Assembly: GCA_040902925.1 (NCBI GenBank)
Contig: JBBDWJ010000180.1
Location: forward strand, 1 to 27,028
DNA: 27,028 bases
DNA from: JBBDWJ01 sp040902925
GTDB lineage: Bacteria; Acidobacteriota; Terriglobia; Bryobacterales; UBA6623
Direction of reading: 5' to 3'
This document shows, piece by piece, positions 18,201 through 25,106 of the stretch (positions are counted from its first letter, which is position 1; each line of letters begins with the position of its first letter). A program made the position numbers and the translations under genes. The notes under the pieces were generated by a model. It did no database searches. It had not been told where the DNA came from and saw only the letters and a list, made by a program, of their open reading frames with translations.

Positions 18201-19401
18201 CGCGGCCCGTGCCGGCACTCTCGGCCGCTTGCTCGAAAGCTATGACCGTGAATTGAACGAATCGCCGCCGCTCGATGCGTTGCGCGACGCCGCGCACGAG
18301 CTGCGCCGCTCCGGCGACCGGGAGCAAGCGCAACAGCTTCTTGAGTTCTATTACACGCGGCGGATCGAGCAGCGCGACTTGAGCGCGTCGAACTTTTTGG
18401 GGCTGGCCGAGCTGCGGTTCGAGCAAACCAGGCCCGAAGAGGGTCTCGGGCTGCTGCGCCGCATGACGCTGGTTACCGGCGAGCCGTTCGCGGACCTGAG
18501 AACAGCCGCGGCCCTGCTGGCTAAGTTCGGCCGCCACGCGGACGCCTCTGCGTTTCTCGCCGACCGACTGCGCGCCGCGCCGTGGGACCTCGACGCGTTG
18601 CAGCAGTGGGCCGGGGCGCAATTGGCTGCCGACGCAAGCTCGCAGGCGGCGCGTATGGGGCTGGTCCAAGTCGCCTCGTCGCCGCTCGTCGTTTATGACA
18701 AGCGTGTCGAAGCCGCGCAAACACTCGCAGGCGGGCCCGTGCCGAGCGGGTTGGAATCGGCGGAACTCGAATTACTGGCTTCGGGCTCGGCTCGACCTCC
18801 GGCGCAAGCCACGCAACCGCTGTTCTTTTACGCGCGCATTGCCGCGGCCAAAGCTGCCAACGACACCGCCGAGCGTGTCCGCCTGCTGCAGGAAGCCGTT
18901 GCAATCCATACGGAGAATCCTGCCGCGAGGCTCGCTCTGTTCGGCGCGGCTCACGGGGCGGGACGATATGATCTTGCGGTAACGGCGGTGCAACCGCTCT
19001 TTGCGAATACGAACCTGGGTCATCGCTTGGAACAGTACGACTCGCCGCTTGATGAACAACAGCCCGATGTGGACGCCGATCGCTGGCTCACCGAGCAGTT
19101 TCTGGCCAACCAAGGCCTGGGCGATGACGCCCGGGCGGCGCTGGCCGCCGATCTTGGCCATGCCTTGGAACAAACCAAGCGTCTCGGTGTCGCGGGTCTG
19201 GTTTACCGTGTCGCCTCAGAGATGAGCCCCGTCGATTTGCAACGTCAGGCTGTTGCGCAAGCGTTGGATCGCGTTCAGGCAGTGCGGCGGCTGCGTGCTG
19301 AAAACGCGCGGCGCAGGCCGGTCATCTCCCAGCATCTCGAACAGGAAAACCTGGTGCGTCCGCGGCTCGCCGTGGCGCAGCAAGCAGGAGGCGCCCGATG
19401 A
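12199..19401 (+). CDS. giant 2400-residue TPR-repeat envelope protein
   Basis: One of the largest kinds of bacterial protein, with an uninterrupted frame of 2400 codons. A basic N-terminus (KSRRR) and one hydrophobic segment (about 8-24, then DAQA) indicate export by signal peptide or anchor; the rest would lie in the periplasm. Almost all of it is helical, in 30-40 residue units of tetratricopeptide type, for example YLQLGDYYHGEGELAKAVSEYE-like units near 1760 and others rich in Tyr, Trp and Arg. TPRs form superhelical scaffolds for protein-protein contact, so a structural role is likely. A Gly/Tyr/Pro-rich insert with two GGGP turns lies at about 552-577. No catalytic motif was recognised. 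It starts with TTG, has a strong GAGGAGG, and its stop overlaps the next ATG (ATGA). Function not known. Confidence 0.85.
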   Translation: MKSRRRWPAIVPAAVLVVGVGLFDAQARLPEWVRYIEGASPLRDAFFRLVSMPGGAVRAERPPQETRVALTEQIRLEPDDAQLYALRAHEAERQLDFGASESDWQEYAARIDDPVEGQLALADFYHRRLRPADEVDALLAVGRSPASESDRLLPPQQQRSWQAFERSLELIEAQALPAELAIRQYRAWRARYPEQYTLPQLQFEFLIRKRRLDDAQQLLTEYQEQFPYDPVFRLKARAEILRRQGSADQALALYDEAFEPLWPPGLLQEYFSLIDQTKRLRSHLDRARGRLAENPDDLQAAGWVFHYYQRQGNLPAAQAVLGDFRQSKESRQAAWSAVELQTLAQLYRGLNNHNETARYYYALYNLSAADAAAREQALAGLIDLLLGAPDQPIHFGAGNLSFYRDIATMDDHPGFLSGILSLLLNGQSPQSQFSWQEQASTAYFHRAKAAELLALFDRQFPQSERRASLRADVLQAFATYGDNEGVLRGGGEFLTAFPDSPVRTQVSLLMAEAHARAGQTEQEFAAYDALLEELAKLAEGVPIGENAGAAPSPAYGRPAYGGGPRIYGGGPVFGASPARSPEYARVLDLYIARLLALERLPDGLRLYAREIQRNPDDPGLYERLAAFLEQNGMSQQVEAVYQQALGRFQDASWNHKLARWYLRWDRGQEFSRLTQQVIQTFSGTDLEDYFGQIVSGASISPQVYLQLNLYAHQRFPHNLTFVHNLLRAYQTRETFNQAAWEGLLRQYWYFDPNLRSRFFEFLSRTGRLDAELASLESSAGTGEQRWHQLARDNPAAAEYIAEARVWRSHFEEAAPVLLALATDLPAEEAISERATSVHRSLAHAEPGYSDVAATLAQSLYAFKPRDREHLALVGDIWADRELFGRAEPLWERIPEIEPGRPGGYLEAATVFWDYYLFDDALRMIDLGRVRLNDPARFAYEAGAIHENRRDYTRAASEYLKGALAPEGGSAAQRRLIELSRRPAHRELIDQLSAQLVAGQNPGPEAVTLRVAVLEAQQRRADLDQFLSRMIETTTSFELLEQIGNIASSRRLDAIRAQGIERQIALTQDPVDRMRLRLALMQLHEGRNDVAAARQVIDELYGENSRVLGVVRARVDFAWRQNEHDRALAVLEQAAAQAYPELGKKLLFEAARKATEIARYGQARQWLDSLLAGAPFDAQYLAAMADTYGRANDQAGLREFYETKISAFSEAGLPAASKREQLAALRRGLIPALTKLGEHAAAVDQYIEIINRFPDDEPLAGEASWYADRHGRRQQLIDYYVKTTADSPKDYRYHRVLAWVYRNLEQMPEAIEAFRRASAVRPEMAGLLDERAALEERLMRFDDALATYQQLYELRYQDPHWMEQIARIYARQQRHAEAVEAVERALISGRPERPENYVAAAERLEQWSYFDDAARFAARAIDLAGDRLLEDYRYQPALRLYGRLQAKLRQHEEAYQRLTSAMPAQANDFSGELLGTALGEMASSVAKYFTPEEKTSFVAFLESRKAALPVLEAERRLLPMTRQAGLAELEVQWRYERMMADPGSNDAEAHRYQLIELQKARLHHEELGKQLEAYWQVYPLQAQRNSVLYDAAAAYRAVGDSGSELRVLELGGNLDDGRYLDLLLAQQPDRLVGLATPATAEHHPDRPANMALTGDDVGLALRVVAARGRNRPVVWRNAYAGLVGLHFGYQGPQVNSAFQSALGTGTIGERLGVTVDRDQQLAGDIWFYYGSRYGEFLGLGEGGGAEDYLPAAVEAAPGRSSAYAQLGDYYHGEGELAKAVSEYEHALELNAEQGRLHDRLAEIHWSRGEREQAAASWRSAMQAFGRQVAQGRTPPEFWEETAAALRHIGANGVEEQLREPVRGFFDQYVRRNGSYRIESLLGAWYETAADKAVVIAAALELGDRAPNTEEFLGAVANAAWLPRSERETFLNRIVAILERRLAEAFGPRNYYAERGLDEWRIRRIEYWLENGEPAKVQAAVDEAGESLQQMLRTEQAVLLVRVAARAGTLGRLLESYDRELNESPPLDALRDAAHELRRSGDREQAQQLLEFYYTRRIEQRDLSASNFLGLAELRFEQTRPEEGLGLLRRMTLVTGEPFADLRTAAALLAKFGRHADASAFLADRLRAAPWDLDALQQWAGAQLAADASSQAARMGLVQVASSPLVVYDKRVEAAQTLAGGPVPSGLESAELELLASGSARPPAQATQPLFFYARIAAAKAANDTAERVRLLQEAVAIHTENPAARLALFGAAHGAGRYDLAVTAVQPLFANTNLGHRLEQYDSPLDEQQPDVDADRWLTEQFLANQGLGDDARAALAADLGHALEQTKRLGVAGLVYRVASEMSPVDLQRQAVAQALDRVQAVRRLRAENARRRPVISQHLEQENLVRPRLAVAQQAGGAR

Positions 19402-21125
19402 AGATGCGCCATCATTGGATTCCGGCGTCCTTTGGCGCTGTGCTGTTGAGCGTTGCGTCGTGGGCGTTGATGCAGGCGCCGCCGGCCTCACGCGCGCTGG
19501 CCGAGGTCATCCCTTCAGGCCCTGTTCTGGTGCTCGAAGCCCAGGATTTCTCCCGTCTGCTTCAAGACTGGAACGCCTCCGCCGAAAAACAGCAGTGGCT
19601 CGTTAGCGCCAACTACGAGATGTTTTCGCGTTCGCGGCTTTTCTACCGGCTCGGCGAAGCGCATACCGAGTTCGCCGCTGCCGCGGGCTTTTCTCCGGGC
19701 ATGGCGCTGGTCGAATCCATCGCCGGCGCCGAATCGGCGCTGGCGTTGTATGACATCGGCGAGCTGCGGTTTCTCTACGTGACCCGCCTGGGTTCGGCGC
19801 GTGCGCTCGAAAACATGTTGTGGCAATCGCGCGCGAATTTCGAGCCTCGCAACGCCGCCGGCAGCGCCTACTACATCCGGACGGATGCTCAATCGGGCCG
19901 CCAGGCCGTTTTCGCCGCCACCGACGATTACTTGTTGCTCGCCACAGCCGAAGAGCCGCTGGCGCAGGCGTTGACGCTGTTGGCCCGCCAGGCTGGCGTA
20001 CCGGCGGTCGCGAACGATGCCTGGTATCGCGAAGCGGCGCAAGCTTCCGCGGGCCGCGGCGAATTGCGGCTCACGCTCAATCTGGAAGCGGTCGCTCGGA
20101 CGCCGCATTTCCGCTCCTACTGGGTTCAGAACAACGTGGCGGAGCTGCGGCAGTATCGCACCGGCGTCATCGACCTGCATCGCGAAGGCGGTTCGATGCG
20201 GGAAGAACGCGTATTTCTGCGCGCCGCCGACTTCGAGGCCGCCGCTCCCGAGGAGAGCCAACGCCAGGCGCTGGCGCAGGTGCTGCGGCTCGCGCCTCCA
20301 CAGGCGGGCCTCTACCGCGCATCCGCCGCGCCTCAAACGGCGGCGGTGATCGAATTGCTGCGCCAGAAGCTGCTCGATCCTTCAGGCAGCGCCTTGGTGC
20401 AAAACGACTATGCACCGCAGGTGGCGCTCGACGGCGCCGCGGCCGGTTCTCAAGCGGCGCTCGAAACGCGCATCGATGAACCGCCCCCGGCGCAATCGAG
20501 CGGAAGATTCGTATCCGAGGCGCTGGAGAATCTGTTCGCGCGCAACGGGGTCGCCGCCATGCTGCACACCGAGTCAAGCCGCGGCGGCGTCGAAGGTGTG
20601 TTCGTGAACAGCGACGCCACGATCGTGCTGCTCGGTTCCTCAGCCTGGGATTTCCAAGCGGTTCTCGAAAGCATCGAAAGCAGTATCAGCGGCAGGGTGA
20701 CCGTCTCGGGAATCGGCACCGGCTGGACACAACAACCGGTCGGCGCGCAGAGCGCATTTGTGTTGAGCGCGGTCAGGCCGTTGTTTGTCGCAGGGCAGGG
20801 CCGCTATCTGCTGCTCTCGAGCTCTCAGGACTCATTAGCCGCGGTGCTCGCTCGAATGGCCCAGCCCGCCGCGCCACCGAGCGCAACCTACGCCGCCGGG
20901 CTGCGCCACGCTCAAGAGCGCGGCAACTATGCCAGGCTGATGACCCATCTTGATTTCCTGCAAGGCGGGCAAACGTTCGGAAACGACCAACGCCCTCCCT
21001 ATTTCTTCTCGGAAAGCCTGGCGAGCTTGAGCCAGACGCTGTCGCGAGTGGACACGGTCTCGCGGCGGGTCGAAGACCGCGGGGCGTCGGTCGCCGACAC
21101 GGTGGTCTACCAAATTCAACCATGA
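19398..21125 (+). CDS. exported protein resembling DUF3352/DUF2138 families
   Basis: 575 residues, starting within the ATGA overlap with the TPR gene and served by AGGAGG six bases upstream. Residues 8-26 are a signal peptide or anchor. The mature part opens with VIPSGPVLVLEAQDFSRLLQDW (about 36-57), followed by alternating strands and helices of the kind IAGAESALALYDIGELRFLYVTRLG and AVFAATDDYLLLATAEEPLAQAL. This pattern of a potential-substrate-mimicking N-terminus and repeated alpha-beta units recalls DUF3352 and the DUF2138 protein of the E. coli yfa operon; the match is by eye only. No enzyme motif is seen. It follows the giant TPR protein and precedes the transpeptidase by 16 bases, so it presumably acts in the same envelope complex. 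Confidence 0.75.
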   Translation: MKMRHHWIPASFGAVLLSVASWALMQAPPASRALAEVIPSGPVLVLEAQDFSRLLQDWNASAEKQQWLVSANYEMFSRSRLFYRLGEAHTEFAAAAGFSPGMALVESIAGAESALALYDIGELRFLYVTRLGSARALENMLWQSRANFEPRNAAGSAYYIRTDAQSGRQAVFAATDDYLLLATAEEPLAQALTLLARQAGVPAVANDAWYREAAQASAGRGELRLTLNLEAVARTPHFRSYWVQNNVAELRQYRTGVIDLHREGGSMREERVFLRAADFEAAAPEESQRQALAQVLRLAPPQAGLYRASAAPQTAAVIELLRQKLLDPSGSALVQNDYAPQVALDGAAAGSQAALETRIDEPPPAQSSGRFVSEALENLFARNGVAAMLHTESSRGGVEGVFVNSDATIVLLGSSAWDFQAVLESIESSISGRVTVSGIGTGWTQQPVGAQSAFVLSAVRPLFVAGQGRYLLLSSSQDSLAAVLARMAQPAAPPSATYAAGLRHAQERGNYARLMTHLDFLQGGQTFGNDQRPPYFFSESLASLSQTLSRVDTVSRRVEDRGASVADTVVYQIQP

Positions 21126-21141
21126 CCCAGTTGCCTAAACG

Positions 21142-21987
21142 ATGAAACGGTTGCGACATACGGCGATTCTGGCGGCAATGAGCGTTTGCTACTGCGGAGC
21201 GCTCGCCGCCTCGTCTTTGCTTGGCCCAGCGGTCGATTCCTTTCTCCATGGCAGGGCTTCCAGCGGCGAAGTCTCGTGCGTACTCTCGACGACCGGCGGC
21301 CGCGAAGTCGTCTATTCGCGTTGGGCCGATTACAACCAGCCGGTTCCGGTTGGTTCGCTCGTGAAACCCTTCACGGCGCTCGCGTACGCGGCATCGCACG
21401 GCGGGCGGTTTCCCCGTATTGAATGCAAACCGGAAAGCGGCTGTTGGCTGCCTTCGGGGCACGGCGCCGTCGGCATCGAGCAGGCTATCGGGTACTCCTG
21501 CAATGCGTACTTCCGCAGCTTGAGCGAGCAGCTTCAGGCGCGAGATCTCGCGCCCGTGACGGCGCGCTTCGGATTGCCGGCTCCGCCGCTTTCGGCACTG
21601 CCGGGCGCCTATTTCGGTCTTGGCGACGAGTGGCGGCTTGCGCCTGTCGCGCTGGTTCGCGCTTACGAGGAATTACTGCGGCGTTCCGCCGAACCCGCGA
21701 TCAGCCGGGTGCTTGCGGGTCTGAAGCTAGCCGGCGAGCACGGAACAGCAAGCGGCGTGGCGCGGGCGCTTGGCGGACTTGGCGCGCTTGCAAAAACTGG
21801 CACCGCGCCATGCATTCACACCGGCCCGTCTCATCGTTCGAACGGAGACGGCTACGCCTTGGTTCTGTACCCGACGGATCAGCCGCGCTACACCCTGCTG
21901 GTTCGCGTCCACGGGGTTCCCGGACGCGAAGCGGCAAACCTTGCTGGGGAGATTCTGAAGGTTGTGGCGGGCCATCCCGCGCCCTGA
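21142..21987 (+). CDS. small exported penicillin-binding-type transpeptidase
   Basis: 281 residues with a signal peptide (about 8-24) and all three active-site motifs of the serine penicillin-recognising family: SLVK (Ser72, Lys75), SCN (119-121) and KTGT (218-221). Such enzymes cross-link or trim peptidoglycan stem peptides through an acyl-serine. It contains only the transpeptidase fold; the PBP dimerisation or glycosyltransferase domains are missing. Many Cys-containing loops (IECKPESGCW, YSCNAYF) may form disulfides. SCN plus NAYF and the GDEWRLAPVALVRAYEELL helix fit a group of stand-alone transpeptidases, some fused to SpoIID-like domains. It is the last gene of the five-gene block and has a weak ribosome binding site, so coupling to the preceding gene is likely. 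Convergent with the FN3 lipoprotein. Confidence 0.87.
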   Translation: MKRLRHTAILAAMSVCYCGALAASSLLGPAVDSFLHGRASSGEVSCVLSTTGGREVVYSRWADYNQPVPVGSLVKPFTALAYAASHGGRFPRIECKPESGCWLPSGHGAVGIEQAIGYSCNAYFRSLSEQLQARDLAPVTARFGLPAPPLSALPGAYFGLGDEWRLAPVALVRAYEELLRRSAEPAISRVLAGLKLAGEHGTASGVARALGGLGALAKTGTAPCIHTGPSHRSNGDGYALVLYPTDQPRYTLLVRVHGVPGREAANLAGEILKVVAGHPAP

Positions 21988-22015
21988 AGGAAGGATCAAA
22001 TAGCTAATTCGGCCG

Positions 22016-23053
22016 CTAATCTGGCACGCGTACGCGGATCGCCTCGGACGGCTCGCTTTCGTTGCCCTCCTCATCGACGGCCGTAACCGTATACAGGTAT
22101 TCCTGGCCGCGAGCGACACCCGGATCGCTGTAGCTCGCCGCCGGCAATAGCTCGTCGTGAATGGGCGCCGGCTCGGAGCCTTCCTGCCAGCGCCGCACCC
22201 GATAACCCGCCAGGTCCGGCTCGCCGTTCTGCTCCCACGAAAGCTCAACCGCTGTCTCGGTAGCGACTTCGCGCACGCCCGATGGCCTTGCCGGCGCGAA
22301 CACATCGCTCGGAGTGATCGAAACGGGCTCCGATGGAGGCCCCGCGGCGCCACCCGGAACAGTCCCCGCGATCGCGCGCACGCGGTAAACATGCAGTTCG
22401 CCAACGCGGTAGCCCGCGTCTCGAAACGTAGTCGAGCCGGACTGCCCAATTGTTTCAAACGGACCTTGCGGTTCGCCGCTCCGCTCAATGGTGTATCCGC
22501 TGGCGCGTTCCACCGCCGGCCACTCGACGACGATAGCGTCTCTCGTCAGCGTTGCGGAAGGCTGCCCAGGTTTTGCCGGAGGCGCGATGACTTCGACAAC
22601 GACAAGGTCGGAAAACCCCACCGAGCGCCCCCGTTCGCTTTCCGCGCGCACGCCCAAGGTGACGTGCTTGCCCATCAGCGGCGCGGCGTCGAGCACAAAA
22701 CGAACCCGCTCCCCAGGTCCGTAAGGCGCGAGCTCATCGCCTTCGATCGCGCCGAGCGGCCGGCTCTCGCGCTCGAACAACGCCGCGTCGGGAACCGGGC
22801 TGCCGGGCGCAACTTCCCAGCCGTAAACGTCGAAACGCGCCAAGTCGTTGAGCGGGACACCTTCGGTCGTCATGCGCGGCCAGGTCCATTCGAGCACAAT
22901 GCCCTCGGGCGTCTGGCGGGCCGTGAGATTCTGGGCGCGTTCCGGGATATTGAGCAACGGCGGGCGCGGCTCACCGACCGAGCCGCAACCGGGCGCGAGA
23001 AGGCATAGCACCAAGGCGGCGAGAAGTGCGTGAAGCCGTGGCGTGGTCGACAA
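22016..23053 (-). CDS. FN3-domain lipoprotein
   Basis: 345 residues. An N-terminal signal with lipobox LAPGC (Cys23) marks it as a lipoprotein anchored to the outer or inner membrane. Three fibronectin type III-like domains follow (about 38-155, 158-250 and 253-345), seen from repeated patterns such as GIVLEWTWP, AIVVEWPAVERASGYTIERS and AVELSWEQNGEPDLAGYRVRR plus the end strands YTVTAVDEEGNESEPS. FN3 domains bind proteins or carbohydrate; the partner is unknown. The start is TTG, four bases after the hslU stop, with no strong ribosome binding site, so it is transcribed with hslVU and probably coupled. Confidence 0.87.
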   Translation of the reverse strand: MSTTPRLHALLAALVLCLLAPGCGSVGEPRPPLLNIPERAQNLTARQTPEGIVLEWTWPRMTTEGVPLNDLARFDVYGWEVAPGSPVPDAALFERESRPLGAIEGDELAPYGPGERVRFVLDAAPLMGKHVTLGVRAESERGRSVGFSDLVVVEVIAPPAKPGQPSATLTRDAIVVEWPAVERASGYTIERSGEPQGPFETIGQSGSTTFRDAGYRVGELHVYRVRAIAGTVPGGAAGPPSEPVSITPSDVFAPARPSGVREVATETAVELSWEQNGEPDLAGYRVRRWQEGSEPAPIHDELLPAASYSDPGVARGQEYLYTVTAVDEEGNESEPSEAIRVRVPD

Positions 23054-23057
23054 GTTT

Positions 23058-24440
23058 CTACAGGATATAACGGCTCAGGTCCTGATCCTGGGCGATGTCG
23101 GCAAGCTGTTTGCGGACGTAGTCGGCGTCGATGGTCATCGACTTCTTCTTCAATTCGGGCCCCTCGAAGGAAATCTCTTCGAGCAGTTTTTCCATGATCG
23201 TGTGAAGACGCCGCGCGCCGATATTTTCGGTCTGTTCGTTGACGCGCGTGGCGATCTTGGCGATCTCGGCGACCGCGTCCTTGCTGAACTTCAGTTTGAT
23301 GCCTTCGGTTTCCATCAAAGCCGTGTATTGCTTGATCAAAGCATTTTTGGGCTCGGTAAGAATACGAATGAAGTCTTCCGTGGTAAGCGACTTCATCTCG
23401 ACGCGAATCGGGAAGCGGCCTTGCAGCTCGGGGATTAGGTCGCTTGGCTTCGAAACGTGAAACGCCCCTGCGGCGACGAACAGGATGTGATCCGTGCGCA
23501 CCATACCGTAACGCGTATTGACCGTGGTGCCTTCGACGATTGGCAGGATGTCGCGCTGCACGCCTTCGCGGCTGACGTCGGGGCCGCGCCCGGATTCGCG
23601 CCCGGCGATCTTATCCATTTCGTCGAGGAAGATAATGCCCGACTGCTCGACCCGGTCGACGGCCTGACGCGTCACCTGGTCCATGTCGATCAGCTTTTGC
23701 TCTTCTTCTTGGACGAGATAATCCATGCCCTCGGCCACGGTCATCTTGCGGCGGCGCGATTTGCCGCCGAACAAGCCGGGCAGCATGTCGCGCAGGTTAA
23801 TATCCATCTCCTCGATGCCGGCGTTGGTGACGATCTCAACGGGCATGTTACGCTCACGGACTTCGATCTCGACCATGCGGTCGTCGAGCTTGCCCTCGCG
23901 CAGCGACACACGCAGCTTCTCGCGGGTCTTGTCCGAGGGATCTTCCAGCTCAACGCCTTCCGGCGATTGCTGCGGCACTTGCGGGGGCATCAGCAGGTCG
24001 AGCATGCGCTCTTCGGCGTTGACTTCGGCGCGGTCGGCAACCAGCTCGAGCTTTTCTTCGCGAATCATGTCGATGGAGACTTCGACCAGATCGCGGATCA
24101 TCGAATCGACGTCGCGGCCGACGTAGCCGACCTCGGTGAATTTGGTCGCCTCGACCTTGAGGAACGGCGAACTGGCCAGCTTCGCCAAGCGCCGCGCGAC
24201 CTCGGTCTTGCCGACTCCGGTAGGCCCGATCATGAGGATGTTTTTGGGCATCACCTCTTCGGCCATTTCCGGATCGAGCTTTTGCCGCCGCACGCGGTTG
24301 CGCAGCGCGATGGCGACGGCGCGTTTAGCCTCGTTTTGCCCGACGACGTGCTTGTCGAGCTCGAGCACAGTCTCGCGCGGCGTCATCTCGTCGAGCGAGG
24401 GTTTGTCGACCGTGGACTGGCCGGGAAGGTAAATAACCAT
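23058..24440 (-). CDS. hslU: ATP-dependent protease ATPase subunit HslU
   Basis: AAA+ unfoldase that feeds proteins into the HslV peptidase (ClpYQ) in the cytoplasm. The 460-residue product has Walker A GPTGVGKT (72-79), pore loop GYVG (105-108), Walker B IIFLDE (269-274) with the ESGRGPDVSREGVQRD stretch after it, and the C-terminal sensor-2 region NIGARRLHTIMEKLLEEI. It ends in RYIL, the C-terminal tail that docks into HslV. The I domain is between about 110 and 240. It starts nine bases after the hslV stop. An alternative ATG at codon 19 matches the E. coli start better, but the codon used here has the natural spacing. Confidence 0.97.
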   Translation of the reverse strand: MVIYLPGQSTVDKPSLDEMTPRETVLELDKHVVGQNEAKRAVAIALRNRVRRQKLDPEMAEEVMPKNILMIGPTGVGKTEVARRLAKLASSPFLKVEATKFTEVGYVGRDVDSMIRDLVEVSIDMIREEKLELVADRAEVNAEERMLDLLMPPQVPQQSPEGVELEDPSDKTREKLRVSLREGKLDDRMVEIEVRERNMPVEIVTNAGIEEMDINLRDMLPGLFGGKSRRRKMTVAEGMDYLVQEEEQKLIDMDQVTRQAVDRVEQSGIIFLDEMDKIAGRESGRGPDVSREGVQRDILPIVEGTTVNTRYGMVRTDHILFVAAGAFHVSKPSDLIPELQGRFPIRVEMKSLTTEDFIRILTEPKNALIKQYTALMETEGIKLKFSKDAVAEIAKIATRVNEQTENIGARRLHTIMEKLLEEISFEGPELKKKSMTIDADYVRKQLADIAQDQDLSRYIL

Positions 24441-24448
24441 TTGCGGCG

Positions 24449-24991
24449 TTATCCCAACTCCTCGTAATGAACCGTGTTGTTGGTATAGATGCAGATCTTG
24501 GCGGCAACGGCCATGGCCTCTTCCGCGATTTGGCGGGCCGGCATTTGCGTGTTCTTGTACAAAGCGGTGGCGGCCGCCACCGCGAACGGTCCGCCGGACC
24601 CAACCGCAGCCAGCGGCTCGTCGGGTTGGATAACGTCACCGGTGCCGCTGATCAGCAGCGTATCGCCTGCGTCGGCGACCAACAACAATGCTTCGAGGTG
24701 GCGCAGCGATTTGTCGGTGCGCCAGTCACGGGCTAACTCTACGGCCGCCTTGTCCAGCTTGCCATGGTGTTCTTGCAGCTTCTCTTCGAAGCGCGAGAAA
24801 AGCGAAAGAGCGTCAGCGGTGGAGCCCGCGAATCCGGCCAGAATCGTGTTGTTGTAGAGGCGGCGGATTTTGCGGGCGGTGTGCTTGACGATCTCGCTTC
24901 CCATGGTGACCTGACCGTCTCCGGCCATAGTCACTTTGCCGTCGCGGCGAACGCAGAGTACCGTGGTGGAACGAATTACTGGTACCTGCAT
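24449..24991 (-). CDS. hslV: ATP-dependent protease peptidase subunit HslV
   Basis: N-terminal nucleophile threonine protease forming the double hexamer that HslU caps. The 180-residue protein has the RSTTVLCVRRDGKVTMAGDGQVTMG start, GFAGSTADA, LEALLLVAD and AVGSGGPFA, all typical. The catalytic Thr is residue 9, behind an eight-residue segment (MQVPVIRS) that must be removed; in most family members Thr directly follows the initiator Met. No other in-frame ATG, GTG or TTG lies closer to the Thr. It is the first gene of the hslV-hslU-lipoprotein operon and has a good promoter just upstream. Confidence 0.97.
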   Translation of the reverse strand: MQVPVIRSTTVLCVRRDGKVTMAGDGQVTMGSEIVKHTARKIRRLYNNTILAGFAGSTADALSLFSRFEEKLQEHHGKLDKAAVELARDWRTDKSLRHLEALLLVADAGDTLLISGTGDVIQPDEPLAAVGSGGPFAVAAATALYKNTQMPARQIAEEAMAVAAKICIYTNNTVHYEELG

Positions 24992-25008
24992 AAAAGGGTT
25001 AGGTCCTC

Positions 25009-25037
25009 ATTATACTGATACTGAAGCGGGCTGCCGA
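25009..25037 (-). promoter_or_regulatory. sigma-70 promoter of the hslVU operon
   Basis: On the minus strand TCGGCA (25032-25037), a 17-base spacer and a perfect TATAAT (25009-25014). The hslV ATG is 17 bases past the -10, so the leader would be about ten bases. A GAGG follows the -10 at the very start of the transcript. Confidence 0.65.
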
Positions 25038-25106
25038 TCGACCTTGCTCGTATTTCGCCCGCCTTGCACGGGGCGCCAGTATCCGCGAAGAGCCCGTTCG
25101 GGGGAA

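Noticed and set aside
21988..22015. TAGC/GCTA inverted repeat between convergent genes as a bidirectional terminator
   Set aside because: Only four base pairs and no T-run on either strand.
23457..24467. 336-codon plus-strand open frame over hslU
   Set aside because: Lies wholly antisense to a fully conserved hslU; repetitive charged composition typical of shadow frames.
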